Part shown: piece after piece, positions 20,429 through 29,852 of the stretch
Layout of the letters: the number at the start of each line of letters is the position of its first letter
Position numbering within the stretch: the stretch's first letter is position 1
From: a virus
Virus record (IMG/VR): IMGVR_UViG_3300010885_016054
Coordinates: 1 to 33,881 of that record
Reading direction: 5' to 3' (one strand)
DNA length: 33,881 bases
Program-made: the position numbers and the translations under genes
Notes under the pieces: model-generated
Seen by the model: the letters and a program-made list of their open reading frames with translations, nothing else
What the model was told of the DNA's origin: nothing
Databases searched by the model: none

Positions 20429-22509
20429 TAACAGAAATATACATAGAGAATATTAAAGTAGATGCAACAAGTGATATTGATGCTTTGCTTTCATTTGCAG
20501 TGGATGATGTAAAGGAATTTAGTAGTAGAAATACATCCTACTCTAAAACGATTGTACTACCGGGGACTGACACGAATAACAAAGCATTTGGCAACATTTT
20601 CAGTATTAGTCAAGCTGGGTACTATGATGCTACCCAGGACAATATTAGCCTTAATTATAACTCTGCTAAGTCTGCCCATTGTATCATCTTCCAGGGCAAT
20701 GTACAAGTCTTCAAGGGAGTAATAAGAATGATGGAGATCATCATAGATAATGGAAGGATAGAATATGAATGCAGCGTATTTGGTGAGCTGTCGGGATTGG
20801 TCGGCAAGATGGCGGCACTTAAATTAGATGACTTAGATTTTAGCACATACAACCATACCTATAACTTAGCCAATATCAGAACGAGTTGGGATAACGCTAG
20901 CGGGGGATCAGGGTACTTTTATCCTGTTGCAGATTACGGAAACTATGGTTATACCTCTGCCAACGTACTGGGAGGCAAACATAATTGGAGCTATAAGACT
21001 TTGCGCCCTGCTTTGTTCGTGAAGCAGTACATTGATAAGATATTCGCTGCTGCTGGGTTTAGTTATGATTGCGCCTTATTCAATACCACTAGATTCAAGA
21101 GTTTAATAATTCCACACAATCAAAAGGTACTATCAACTTTAAGTACATTACAGCTAAAGTTAGCTGGTAATGTTGCCACCTATACCGGGGCAGTAAAATG
21201 GAAGTGGACCGGCATAACGCTTGGAAGTTTTACGGGAGATACCCCAGGCGAAACATGGACCTACAATGGCACTCCCTCCATCACAGTTAATATTAATGTA
21301 CTGCTATCCGGTCAAGTAATATCCCAAAGTGGTGCAGGTACATTTTTATTTGAATTGGTGAAAAATGGATCCACTGTTTTGGGTTCCGTACCGGTCACCA
21401 CTACATCATCTTTGCCCTTCACCTTCAGCAGCAAAACGATTGCATTAACTAACATTACCCTAGTGCATGGCGATTCTTTAGCAATCAATTACCCTGCGTT
21501 AGCGATCACATCACTGCGCCAAATCGTTGGCACGTTTCAAATTAACACAGTCGCTCCAAGCCTTGTGCCATCTAATTTGAACGATACCATCACCATCAAT
21601 GATACAATCCCTAAGAACATACTGCAAAAGGATTTTATAACAAGTGTAATGAAGATGTTCAATCTGTACATTACAGAAGATAAAGGATTTTCAAATTACT
21701 TAAAAATTGCTCCCTATGTTGATTACTTTGATCTTACCCTAGCGAATGCCAAAGACTGGACTTATATGTTGGATGTATCAAAGCCAATCTCGATTAAGCC
21801 AATGGCAGAACTCACCTCCAGGTACTACGAATTTAGATATAAGGACGATACTGATTTTTACAACGATGCGTATAAAAAGAAGTATAATCTTAGTTATGGA
21901 TCATACTTATTTGACACTGAGTTTGAATTTGCAAACGATAAAAGTACCGCCGATGTAATATTTAGCGGCACTCCTTTAGTTGGTTATACTTCACCTGTTG
22001 AGGATAAGATTTACAGCACGATTCTAAAGCAATCCGGCACATCTACAATTATAGAGGAGCCAATCGATTCAAATATAAGAATATTGCAAGCCAAGAAAAT
22101 ACTTGGGGTAACAACTTGGAGTATTTTAGACGCTCCTACTGTTCTAGGTAGCCAAACCTATTATGGTTATGCCGGACACCTGGGCTTTGATAGCTCAGGG
22201 ACTGTTACCGATGATCTTAATTTCGGGATGCCAGGCGAATTGTATTTTACTCCTTACTCTGGCGCATACAATAAGAACCAATTCAATGTCTATTGGCTGC
22301 CGTATATGTACGAGATTATCGACCAGGATAGCAGATTATTTACCGCTACATTCAGATTAGACGAGCAGGATATTAACCAGCTTGACTTCTCAAAATTAAT
22401 CTACATCGAAGGGGTATTGTTTCGATTGAATAAGATCATCGACTACAACGCAACCAAGCGAGATACTTGCAAGGTTGAATTATTAAAAGTTATAAATACA
22501 TCATACTAA
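20425..22509 (+). CDS. Tail baseplate/minor tail protein candidate
   Basis: 694 residues. The N-terminus SRNTSYSKTIVLPGTDTNN followed by FGNIFSISQ is a pattern known from Bacteroidetes phage tail genes; long beta-rich repeats with Ser/Thr/Gly follow, and the C-terminus reads LDFSKLIYIEGVLFRLNKI. Its size, position after the tail-tip-like gene and before the tape measure suggest a baseplate hub or spike platform. Stop overlaps the next start (TAATG). Confidence 0.6.
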   Translation: MITEIYIENIKVDATSDIDALLSFAVDDVKEFSSRNTSYSKTIVLPGTDTNNKAFGNIFSISQAGYYDATQDNISLNYNSAKSAHCIIFQGNVQVFKGVIRMMEIIIDNGRIEYECSVFGELSGLVGKMAALKLDDLDFSTYNHTYNLANIRTSWDNASGGSGYFYPVADYGNYGYTSANVLGGKHNWSYKTLRPALFVKQYIDKIFAAAGFSYDCALFNTTRFKSLIIPHNQKVLSTLSTLQLKLAGNVATYTGAVKWKWTGITLGSFTGDTPGETWTYNGTPSITVNINVLLSGQVISQSGAGTFLFELVKNGSTVLGSVPVTTTSSLPFTFSSKTIALTNITLVHGDSLAINYPALAITSLRQIVGTFQINTVAPSLVPSNLNDTITINDTIPKNILQKDFITSVMKMFNLYITEDKGFSNYLKIAPYVDYFDLTLANAKDWTYMLDVSKPISIKPMAELTSRYYEFRYKDDTDFYNDAYKKKYNLSYGSYLFDTEFEFANDKSTADVIFSGTPLVGYTSPVEDKIYSTILKQSGTSTIIEEPIDSNIRILQAKKILGVTTWSILDAPTVLGSQTYYGYAGHLGFDSSGTVTDDLNFGMPGELYFTPYSGAYNKNQFNVYWLPYMYEIIDQDSRLFTATFRLDEQDINQLDFSKLIYIEGVLFRLNKIIDYNATKRDTCKVELLKVINTSY

Positions 22510-24542
22510 TGGCAATAGAAATAGGAGCAAAGATAACGACTGACACAACCCAAGCAACTCAATCCATCAATCAATTAAACACGAGTTTAAAGGCTGCCAA
22601 AGCCGAAATGAACGCGGCTAAGATTGGAAGTAATGAATATGTAACTGCTCAAAAGAAGGTAAAGGATGCAACTGACCAACTTAATAAATCCAATGGCGAT
22701 GGGGCCGATGCGTTTGGAATGTTGAAAGATAAGATATTCGCTACAGTACCGGGGCTTAAAGCGGCTGAAACAGGAACTACATCATTCGGTAAGCAGCTTT
22801 GGGCATTGGCTGCTAATCCGGTCGTTTTAATATTAACGGCTATAGTCGTTTCTTTGAAGTTCTTATATGAGGCATTTACCTACACAGTCGCAGGGGGTAA
22901 AAAGATGGAGCAAGTGATGGCAGGGGTAAGCGCAGCGATCAGTGTGGTAGTTGATAGGGTAATGCTAGCCGGTGGGGCAATCATCAAATTCTTTTCGGGG
23001 GATTTTAAAGCAGCTGCTAAAGACATGGCAGGGGCTTTCTCAGATGTAGGTGATGCAGTTAAGAAGGCTTATGGTGAAGTAAGTAAAGCAACGGAAGAAC
23101 TTCAAAAACTAAAGAAACAAGAAAGGGAATCCTCTGTGCAAAGAGCTGCACAGAACGCTGCTATCGTTAAGAGTAAAGAGTTACTCAACGATGAGAATGC
23201 AACCATATCACAAAAAAAGCAAGCTTTAAAAGAGGTAAGTGATTTTGAAAGAAAGATAGGAAAAGAAGATGTAGAAATAGCCGAAAAGAAATTAGCGGCA
23301 AATAAAGTTATTTGGGGGCAAACAAAAGAAGGTTTAAAAAAGCACGCGCAGGAGATTGCTGATTTAGATATTGAAATATCGGGTAAGAAAGAAGAAACAG
23401 CGAGAAAAGAAATTCAATTACAACGGCAGCAAAGGACATTAAACAAGCAAGATGCGGCAGATGCCAAGCAAGCAGCGGCAGACGCAAAGGCAGCAGCTAA
23501 AATAATTGATGACGCTAAAAAAGAAAAGATTGAAAAACTAAGGTCCTATACCAACAAGGTTGAAAAGCTACAGGAAGAAGAGCATTTGATTGGCATTAAA
23601 GATGCCTTCATGAAAGAAAAGGAAATGCTTGCAATAAAAGAGGCCGATGATTTAAGGGAGGCAAAGCTAGACCTGGAGAACAATAAGATAACTAAAGAAC
23701 AATATGCAGATATTGAGCTGAAAACAAAGAGTCTGCACATCGCAAAACTAAAGGCTTTAGAAGATAAGAAAAGAGAGGATGACGATAAAAAGCAGCTCGA
23801 TGATCATAAAAAAGAACTAGAAAAACAGGTAAGCGGCGATATTTTATTAATGAAATCAGAGGTCGCATCTCTGAAACAAAAGAAGGCTTTAAGCTACGCG
23901 GTTGAACTAGATTACTTCAATAAGATCAGGGCTTTAGAGCGAACTAAGTTGGTAGAAAATAAAGCCAGTGAATCAGAACTAGCGGCATTTGATAATCAGA
24001 CTGCAACCGATAAACTGATAATGGCAGACGGAAATGCCAAAGCAGAAATTGAAATCAGCAAAAAGACCAAGGAAGCCAAATTAAGCGAGATGCAAATGGT
24101 ACTGGATGGTATCAACGCATTCGCAGATTTAGCAGGCAGGAATACAGCAGTCGGTAAGGCTTTAGCGATTGCATCTACAACGATCAGCACCTACGCAGCA
24201 GCACAGAAGGCTTTTGAGGCGCAGCAAACTGTACCCGATCCTTCATCAATAGTAAGGGGGCAGATAGCGGCAGGCATTGCAATAGTGGGCGGTTTAGCGA
24301 GGCTGAAGGGGATTGTATCCGTACCTATACCAGGGCAAGGAAGTGGAGGCAGTGCGTCAATATCCAACACCAGCAACTCAGCCCCGTTAAGTCCAACAGT
24401 GCAGCGAACTACTACAACACTAACGGCATCAGCATTGAGCAGCATCAACGCAAGCGCATCACGTGCATTTGTAGTGGAATCAGATGTGACCAATTCACAG
24501 CAGCGTATAAGCCGCATTAATAGAGCGGCAAGGCTGGGGTAA
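22509..24542 (+). CDS. Tail tape measure protein
   Basis: 677 residues. The N-terminus (1-60) is a helical ATQSINQLNTSLKAAKAEMN pattern; residues 97-123 are a hydrophobic segment (LWALAANPVVLILTAIVV); about 180-480 is a long Lys/Glu/Ala-rich coiled coil; the C-terminus has the tape-measure-like Ala-rich helices (ALAIASTTISTYAAAQKAFE) and a Gly/Ser/Thr-rich tail. It sets tail length; at about 0.15 nm per residue the tail would be near 100 nm, a siphovirus size. The hydrophobic segment could form a channel in the host membrane during DNA entry. Confidence 0.92.
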   Translation: MAIEIGAKITTDTTQATQSINQLNTSLKAAKAEMNAAKIGSNEYVTAQKKVKDATDQLNKSNGDGADAFGMLKDKIFATVPGLKAAETGTTSFGKQLWALAANPVVLILTAIVVSLKFLYEAFTYTVAGGKKMEQVMAGVSAAISVVVDRVMLAGGAIIKFFSGDFKAAAKDMAGAFSDVGDAVKKAYGEVSKATEELQKLKKQERESSVQRAAQNAAIVKSKELLNDENATISQKKQALKEVSDFERKIGKEDVEIAEKKLAANKVIWGQTKEGLKKHAQEIADLDIEISGKKEETARKEIQLQRQQRTLNKQDAADAKQAAADAKAAAKIIDDAKKEKIEKLRSYTNKVEKLQEEEHLIGIKDAFMKEKEMLAIKEADDLREAKLDLENNKITKEQYADIELKTKSLHIAKLKALEDKKREDDDKKQLDDHKKELEKQVSGDILLMKSEVASLKQKKALSYAVELDYFNKIRALERTKLVENKASESELAAFDNQTATDKLIMADGNAKAEIEISKKTKEAKLSEMQMVLDGINAFADLAGRNTAVGKALAIASTTISTYAAAQKAFEAQQTVPDPSSIVRGQIAAGIAIVGGLARLKGIVSVPIPGQGSGGSASISNTSNSAPLSPTVQRTTTTLTASALSSINASASRAFVVESDVTNSQQRISRINRAARLG

Positions 24543-24570
24543 GTGGCAAAGAAAGTGGTAGCTGCTATCT

Positions 24571-25164
24571 ATGGTTATGGATAAACAGTTACCTACTTAC
24601 CTTTTAGAAATCGATGACGAGTTAAGTTCAGACTTACAGGTCGATATGGTTTCCCTTGTCGACAACCCAGCCATAGAAAAAAACTTCCTGCAATTTGGCA
24701 AGGAACTAAAGTTTGCAGTAGATGCAGAGCGACACGAACTATTTGGCCCAGCTATGCTCGCAGAGGTTCCCGTCTATAGAAGGGATGCACAGCTAGGAGA
24801 GTATAACGTGGTATTCGATAAAGGCACCATTTATGCCATCGCTCAAAAATTCTTCGAGAAAGGATTTCAACAAAACTTCAACTTAATGCACGATGCCGAA
24901 CAGAAATGTGAAGGGGTGTTTGTGTTTCAATCTTACATAGTGGATTCAGCGCAGGGCAGACCTGCCCCAAAAGGATTTGAAGATGCAAAGGATGGTTCGT
25001 GGTTCTTAGGTGTCAAGGTGAACAATCCCGAAGTATGGGCCAAGGTAAAGGCTGGCGAAGTGAAAGGGTTTAGTGTGGAAGGAGTATTCGAATACAAGAA
25101 AAAACAACTTACAGCAGAGCAGGTTTACAACGAAATAAAAAGATTGCTAACACAAGTTTCTTAA
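24571..25164 (+). CDS. XkdF-like prohead serine protease (S78-type)
   Basis: 197 residues (ATG 24571; ATG 24577 is equally possible). Starts VDMVSLVDNPAIEKNFL, the typical XkdF/Peptidase_S78_2 opening; then FGPAMLAEVPVYRRD, GEYNVVFDKGTI, NLMHD (H107, candidate catalytic His) and VKGFSVEGVFEY (S168, candidate Ser). It likely cleaves scaffold and capsid precursor during prohead maturation. It lies just before scaffold and capsid genes, as expected. Confidence 0.85.
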   Translation: MVMDKQLPTYLLEIDDELSSDLQVDMVSLVDNPAIEKNFLQFGKELKFAVDAERHELFGPAMLAEVPVYRRDAQLGEYNVVFDKGTIYAIAQKFFEKGFQQNFNLMHDAEQKCEGVFVFQSYIVDSAQGRPAPKGFEDAKDGSWFLGVKVNNPEVWAKVKAGEVKGFSVEGVFEYKKKQLTAEQVYNEIKRLLTQVS

Positions 25165-25212
25165 TCTAAGTGGCAAAAGCAGATCGCTTCAATATTTATT
25201 AATAAAATATAC

Positions 25213-25788
25213 ATGGATATTCAAATCACATTAAACAAGATCAAAGAATTATTTGATGCTGTTCCTCCAGTAGCCGCTCCTCCAGCAGCCGCTCCGTCAC
25301 CTGATGCAAGTCAAGTGGCTGATTACATTTTGGAAGATGGCACAAAGATTAGCTGCGATAAATTAGAAATCGGCGGTAATGTAACCTTAAACGGTTCACC
25401 CATTGCCGATGGCGAGCATAAGATGCAAGACGGTACAATAGTGGAAACTGCTGCCGGAGTAATTACCGAGTTAACAGCACCTGGCGAGCCATCTGATGAT
25501 ACTTCAGTAACATCTGACATGACTTCTAAGTTTGAAGCTATCGAAGGAAAATTCACTTCATACGAAGCAAAGTTTGCAGCTTATGAAAGTCGCTTCAAAT
25601 TAGCTGAAGACACCATCGTTAAACAACAAAGCGCAATCGGTCAACTCTTAGAAGTGGTTGAAAAATTAGCAGCTATTCCAGTAAGTGAGCCTGTTTCATC
25701 GCAGAATCAATTTACCAATCAAAAGAGCGAAGCCAAAGAAGAAAGGTTTCAATCTATCCTCAATGCAATTAAAGAAATAAAAAAATAA
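25213..25788 (+). CDS. Putative scaffolding protein
   Basis: 191 residues. A Pro/Ala-rich segment (PPVAAPPAAAPSPD) follows a short helix. The middle ILEDGTKISCDKLEIGGNVTL and HKMQDGTIVETAAGVITEL has the lipoyl-like beta repeat I associate with Bacteroidetes phage scaffold/prohead proteins. Residues 105-160 form a coiled coil (FEAIEGKFTSYEAKFAAYESRF), and the C-terminal helix is charged (SILNAIKEIKK). It sits between protease and capsid, where scaffolds belong. It probably guides capsid assembly and is cleaved. Confidence 0.72.
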   Translation: MDIQITLNKIKELFDAVPPVAAPPAAAPSPDASQVADYILEDGTKISCDKLEIGGNVTLNGSPIADGEHKMQDGTIVETAAGVITELTAPGEPSDDTSVTSDMTSKFEAIEGKFTSYEAKFAAYESRFKLAEDTIVKQQSAIGQLLEVVEKLAAIPVSEPVSSQNQFTNQKSEAKEERFQSILNAIKEIKK

Positions 25789-25810
25789 TTAATCCTATAA
25801 AAACAACAAC

Positions 25811-26764
25811 ATGAGTTTTGACATTTCAGCTTTAGTTAATTATACCATTCAGAACGAGAAACTGTTGGTAACAAAGTCTTTGTTTGACGCAAAGACACAA
25901 TCTGTTATCCAGTCCGCTGGTAACGTAATGGCAAACGTAAAGAGTTCAGAAACGATCAACGTTTTGACTTCTGACGCAGTTTTTCAAACAGGCGGCACTT
26001 GTGGATTTAACAGTTCGGGCAGCACTGCCTTCACGCAAAGGACGGTTACAATTGGAAAATTCAAGGTACATGAATCTTTATGTCCTAAGACTTTGGAGAG
26101 CAAATACACTCAGCTTGCACTTGCTGCTGGTTCTATTCCCGAAGCAATTCCTTTTGAAAAACAATACACAGGATTGAAAGCTGGTATCATCGCAGAGCAG
26201 TTAGAAACTGCGCTTTGGTTGGGTAACACTGCATCTGCTGATGTTAACCTGAACAAGTTTGATGGTTTGAATAAATTAATTGACGCTTCAAGTGCTGCAA
26301 TCGCAGGTAACACTACCTCTATCACAGTAGCTACAGGAATCACAGCGGCTAATGCCTTGACAATCGTTAAGAACATTAAAAACGCTATTCCTGCAAGAGT
26401 GAAAGGTAAAAAAGATGTTCGTGTATGGTGTGGATGGGATACCTTTGATATTTTGGTAGATGCTTATGTAACTGCTAACTACTTCAACTATGGTGCTGCC
26501 AACCTTTCTTATGAAAGTGGTGAGTTCACTATTCCCGGTACAGCTTACAAAGTAACTGCTGTTCATGGTTTGGATGGTTCAAACCGTTTGTTTGCCATCA
26601 GAGATTCTAACCTTTATATGGGTTGTGACATTTTGGGAGAAGAAGACAAATGGGAAATATTCTACGCGAAAGAAGCGATGGAAGTACGTTTTGTTTCAGA
26701 ATGGAAACTAGGAATTAATGTAGCGTTTCCAGCGGAAATCGTACAATTCACCTTAACTCCTTAA
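25811..26764 (+). CDS. Major capsid protein
   Basis: 317 residues. Starts MSFDISALVNYTIQNEKLLVTKSLF and contains conserved-type segments LCPKTLESKYTQLAL, EQLETALWLGNT, RVWCGWDTFDILVDAYV and VRFVSEWKLGINVAFPAEIVQF; all of this is the pattern of HK97-like capsid proteins of Bacteroidetes phages. Its GC and codon choices look biased to highly expressed genes, and it has its own terminator directly after (26777). Expected to form the icosahedral shell. Confidence 0.85.
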   Translation: MSFDISALVNYTIQNEKLLVTKSLFDAKTQSVIQSAGNVMANVKSSETINVLTSDAVFQTGGTCGFNSSGSTAFTQRTVTIGKFKVHESLCPKTLESKYTQLALAAGSIPEAIPFEKQYTGLKAGIIAEQLETALWLGNTASADVNLNKFDGLNKLIDASSAAIAGNTTSITVATGITAANALTIVKNIKNAIPARVKGKKDVRVWCGWDTFDILVDAYVTANYFNYGAANLSYESGEFTIPGTAYKVTAVHGLDGSNRLFAIRDSNLYMGCDILGEEDKWEIFYAKEAMEVRFVSEWKLGINVAFPAEIVQFTLTP

Positions 26765-26776
26765 TTTTTAAATGAT

Positions 26777-26802
26777 GGGAGAGCCGTAACTCTCCCTTTT
26801 TT
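26777..26802 (+). terminator. Rho-independent terminator after the capsid gene
   Basis: GGGAGAG (26777-26783) pairs perfectly with CTCTCCC (26790-26796) around 6 nt and is followed by six Ts. It begins 13 nt after the capsid stop and probably limits, but does not abolish, readthrough to the next gene. Confidence 0.9.
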
Positions 26803-26823
26803 CAATTTATAAAAAATATTATT

Positions 26824-27348
26824 ATGGCAACTTGTGCTTTGATGCAGGATTACAATTTAGACTGTCGGGATAGCGTAGGGGGGATTAAAGAAGTTTACTT
26901 CATGGAGCTTGGTAACTTATCCAGCTTCGTTGAAGCAAGTGGAGTAATCACTACCATCACTAAAGCAGCCGGAAAAAGATTCTTCAAATACCAGTTAGTG
27001 AAGCAAACGACTATGTTTGACGATACCTTAACAGCAAACGAAGAAAACGGTACTTTATTCAGTACTCAAAAATTGACTTTGAATTTGAATAAAATGCAAG
27101 CCAACACACGCAACGAGCTTACCTTAATGGCAAAGAACCTGGTTGTGGCGGTAGCTGTGGATCGTAACGGTAAAGGGTTCATGTTAGGTGCAACCAATGG
27201 CTTAGTTTTGAAAACTACTAAAGGCGAATCCGGTACTAAAATGGGTGATCGTAATGGTTATGCTTTAGACTTTGAAGGTGCCGAGCCAAACATGGCACAA
27301 GAGGTTTCCTCTGCAATGGTGCTGGCTTTAACAACTGTAGGACCTTAA
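26824..27348 (+). CDS. Putative major tail tube/structural protein
   Basis: 174 residues, beta-rich: KEVYFMELGNLSSFVEASG, RFFKYQLVKQTTMFDDTL, TQKLTLNLNKMQANTRNEL, LVVAVAVDRNGKGFMLGATNG, GYALDFEGAEPNMAQEV. The pattern fits a tube-forming protein and is common next to capsid genes in Bacteroidetes phages; its own terminators on either side imply high separate expression. It could instead be a head decoration protein. No closer assignment is possible by eye. Confidence 0.6.
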   Translation: MATCALMQDYNLDCRDSVGGIKEVYFMELGNLSSFVEASGVITTITKAAGKRFFKYQLVKQTTMFDDTLTANEENGTLFSTQKLTLNLNKMQANTRNELTLMAKNLVVAVAVDRNGKGFMLGATNGLVLKTTKGESGTKMGDRNGYALDFEGAEPNMAQEVSSAMVLALTTVGP

Positions 27349-27371
27349 TTAGTGGTTAATCAATAGATGAG

Positions 27372-27402
27372 AATGCCTCGATTTTTAGTCGGGGCATTTT
27401 TA
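27372..27402 (+). terminator. Rho-independent terminator after the tube-like gene
   Basis: A 10-bp stem (AATGCCTCGA pairing with TCGGGGCATT, one T-G wobble) around a 7-nt loop, followed by five Ts. It starts 24 nt after the stop codon. The first ATG of the open frame here (27367) is within it, so the next gene really starts later, at 27439. Confidence 0.9.
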
Positions 27403-27438
27403 TTTGGCACAAAACAAGTATTGCGATATTTACTATTA

Positions 27439-27816
27439 ATGATACAGCTAGTTCAAGGACATGATACGGATGTAGTAGTTACTCTTACTGAGAAGGTAAC
27501 GCTAGCTAACCCGTTTTATTTGTTTGTTTTTACCCATGAAACAACTAAGGCAGTGATCAGTATGGTGCTTTCATCGGGGGATGATTTGAGTTTATATACC
27601 TCCAGGTACAATGAATTTACCTTCTCCGCTTCTTATTTCTTAACCGCGGCTGTTGGGAAGTATACATATCAAGTTTTTGAACAAGATAATAGTTACAATA
27701 TAATCACCACTGGACTTAACGAAGTTGAAAACGGAAAGATGGACCTTAATAAAGCGACATCATTCGCATTCCAAACTTACACCACCGCCACAAATTACAC
27801 ATCTTATGCAGGATAA
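27439..27816 (+). CDS. Hypothetical structural-region protein
   Basis: 125 residues from ATG 27439; an upstream ATG at 27367 overlies a terminator and is unlikely. Beta-rich: VQGHDTDVVVTLTEKVTL, FYLFVFTHETTKAVISMVL, SRYNEFTFSASYFLTAAVGKYTYQVFEQD. It has the look of a small Ig-like or baseplate-type virion protein seen ahead of portal genes in Bacteroidetes phages. It overlaps the portal gene by 11 nt. Function unknown. Confidence 0.65.
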   Translation: MIQLVQGHDTDVVVTLTEKVTLANPFYLFVFTHETTKAVISMVLSSGDDLSLYTSRYNEFTFSASYFLTAAVGKYTYQVFEQDNSYNIITTGLNEVENGKMDLNKATSFAFQTYTTATNYTSYAG

Positions 27817-29848
27817 TATTATAGTACTCAATTTTGATGATTCCAAGATACCTGAGTTCAAGGAGGTAAAAGGGAAGCAGTTTGTATATTTTGGGGAGGA
27901 TAATTTATATCCGGATTATTTGATCAAATTGTTCAATAAGAGCGCAAAACACAATGCTATTATCAACGGTAAAGTAAACTATATCTTCGGTGATGGCTTC
28001 TATTGTAAAGTAAAAGATGCGGTCACTGATAGGTTTATATTCCAGGTGAATAGCTCAGGTGAATCTTTGAACGATATAGCTAAGAAATGTACGATCGATA
28101 TTGAGATATTTGGTGGATTCTATTTAAATATTATACCCAATAAGTTAGGACAGATTGCAGAGATATACCATTTAGATTTTAACCGGGTAAGGGCAAATGA
28201 GGATGGAAGCCAATTCTTTTATAAAAATGATTGGTCTTTGATGCGCGATAAGCCAAAAGAGTTTGCTGCTTTCAATCCCACAAAATTAGATGTAGCCTCT
28301 ATCTTTCAATACAAAGAATATAGGCCAGGACTTAGGACCTATCCGCTCCCTAATTACGTAGGTGCTATAAATTACATCGAGAGTGATATTGAGGTTTCAA
28401 AACATACTTTGACCAATGCAAAGACTGGGTTCTCAGCTACCAAGTTAATTAGTTTCTTCAATGGGGAACCAGCTCCCGAAATGCAAAGGGATATTCAAAA
28501 GCGTTTAGAGAAGAAGTTTACCGGTTCGGATGGTAGTAAAATAATTGTTTCTTTCAATAACGACCCAACAAAAAAACCCATCATCGATGATTTAGGTTCT
28601 TCAGACTTAACAAAGGAAGATTTTAACCGAGTGGACGAATTAATTACAGCCAATATAATGGCTGGACATCAGGTTACTTCCCCAAGTCTTTTTGGGATTA
28701 CCGAGCCTTCTAAATTGGGCAATAGTAACAATGGATTAAGAGTACCTTATGATATATTTTGCAACGTTTATGCAGCTTCAAAACAGCGCACACTCGAAAA
28801 GGTATTCAACTACTTAGCCAAGTTCAAAGGCATAAAGACAGAACTATTTATCCAGCCAGTAGATAAATTAGGATTTGAGTTTACCGATGCCACTGTTTTG
28901 GCGATTGCGCCTAGGTCTTGGATATTAGAGAAGATGGGCATTGATCCTTTAAAATATCCCGATGCTCCGGCTGGTGGAGCTGGTAAAACAGCACCTACAC
29001 AGATGCAGGATGTTAATAGCGTTTTAACCAATTTAACAGGGCGGCAGCACCAACAAATCAATAGGATAGTAAGACAGTTCACACAAGGAAAATTATCCAA
29101 GGATCAGGCTGCTTTGATGCTTAAAAACGGTTTTGGATTTTCGGATGATGATGTAAATAATTACCTCGGCACAAATGATGCTAAATTCTCAAAGGAACTC
29201 GATGAGGTAGATGTTGCAATGATGTTCAGCGAAGTGGGAGAGAGGGCAGAAGATTTCGATGTAGTATTTTCTCGGGAAGCAAACTTCACAAGCGATGAAG
29301 ATATGCAAGCATTCGAAACGAACTTTTATTCAAAAGACATATTTGCTACCTCCGCAGCCATCACTGGGGCAGAAATAGAAGTACTAAAGCTCATTCAAAA
29401 AGATAAAAACGTAACGGCTAAAACAGTTGCTGAGGCTTTGAGTATTGATGAGAGCTATGCTAGTAAAATAATGACTGATCTGCTCGACAAAGGAATGATT
29501 GCAACGGAGTCTGTTTTACAAAATGGCGAAATGGTGGTGGTAAGAACACTAACCAAAAAAATCCCATCATCAGTAGCAATTCAAAAAAAGCTACCTGAGA
29601 TAATGATTAAGTACAGCTATGAAGTTAAGCCGGGAGTTGGGGCTGCTATCATTGCAGGAACTAGGCCTTTTTGTAGGATGATGGTAGAAGATAGAAGGTA
29701 CTTCACAAGAGTACAAATTGAGGCAATAAGTTCCCGTCTTGGTTACTCCTTATGGGATCGCAGGGGTGGATTTTGGAATAAGGGCAACGGTAAAATATCA
29801 GCCAGTTGCCGCCACATTTGGAAAACAAACGTAGTAGTAAAAAAGTAA
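27806..29848 (+). CDS. Portal protein fused to wHTH and gpF-like C-terminal segments
   Basis: 680 residues from ATG 27806 (frame open upstream, but that part overlaps the preceding gene). Residues 1-about 385 are portal-like (GEDNLYPDYLIKLFNKSAKHNAIINGKVNYIFGDG, then FNRVDELITANIMAGHQVTSPSLFGI). Around 521-568 is a winged-helix-like unit (EIEVLKLIQKDKNVTAKTVAEALSIDESYASKIMTDLLDKG). The last 80 residues (TRPFCRMMV, RVQIEAISSRLG, LWDRRGGFW, CRHIW) match the C-terminal part of gpF/MuF-type head proteins. So it probably forms the DNA gateway and carries a minor head extension. A fusion of this kind is not the usual portal of about 450-550 residues. Confidence 0.78.
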   Translation: MQDNIIVLNFDDSKIPEFKEVKGKQFVYFGEDNLYPDYLIKLFNKSAKHNAIINGKVNYIFGDGFYCKVKDAVTDRFIFQVNSSGESLNDIAKKCTIDIEIFGGFYLNIIPNKLGQIAEIYHLDFNRVRANEDGSQFFYKNDWSLMRDKPKEFAAFNPTKLDVASIFQYKEYRPGLRTYPLPNYVGAINYIESDIEVSKHTLTNAKTGFSATKLISFFNGEPAPEMQRDIQKRLEKKFTGSDGSKIIVSFNNDPTKKPIIDDLGSSDLTKEDFNRVDELITANIMAGHQVTSPSLFGITEPSKLGNSNNGLRVPYDIFCNVYAASKQRTLEKVFNYLAKFKGIKTELFIQPVDKLGFEFTDATVLAIAPRSWILEKMGIDPLKYPDAPAGGAGKTAPTQMQDVNSVLTNLTGRQHQQINRIVRQFTQGKLSKDQAALMLKNGFGFSDDDVNNYLGTNDAKFSKELDEVDVAMMFSEVGERAEDFDVVFSREANFTSDEDMQAFETNFYSKDIFATSAAITGAEIEVLKLIQKDKNVTAKTVAEALSIDESYASKIMTDLLDKGMIATESVLQNGEMVVVRTLTKKIPSSVAIQKKLPEIMIKYSYEVKPGVGAAIIAGTRPFCRMMVEDRRYFTRVQIEAISSRLGYSLWDRRGGFWNKGNGKISASCRHIWKTNVVVKK

Positions 29849-29852
29849 TAAG

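Noticed and set aside
24191-24517. Minus-strand 108-codon frame opposite the tape measure C-terminus
   Set aside because: Ala/Ser-rich shadow of the low-complexity tape-measure coding strand.
27367-27438. ATG 27367 as start of the 27439-27816 gene
   Set aside because: It lies in a clear terminator stem; ATG 27439 starts a protein without the odd N-terminal extension.
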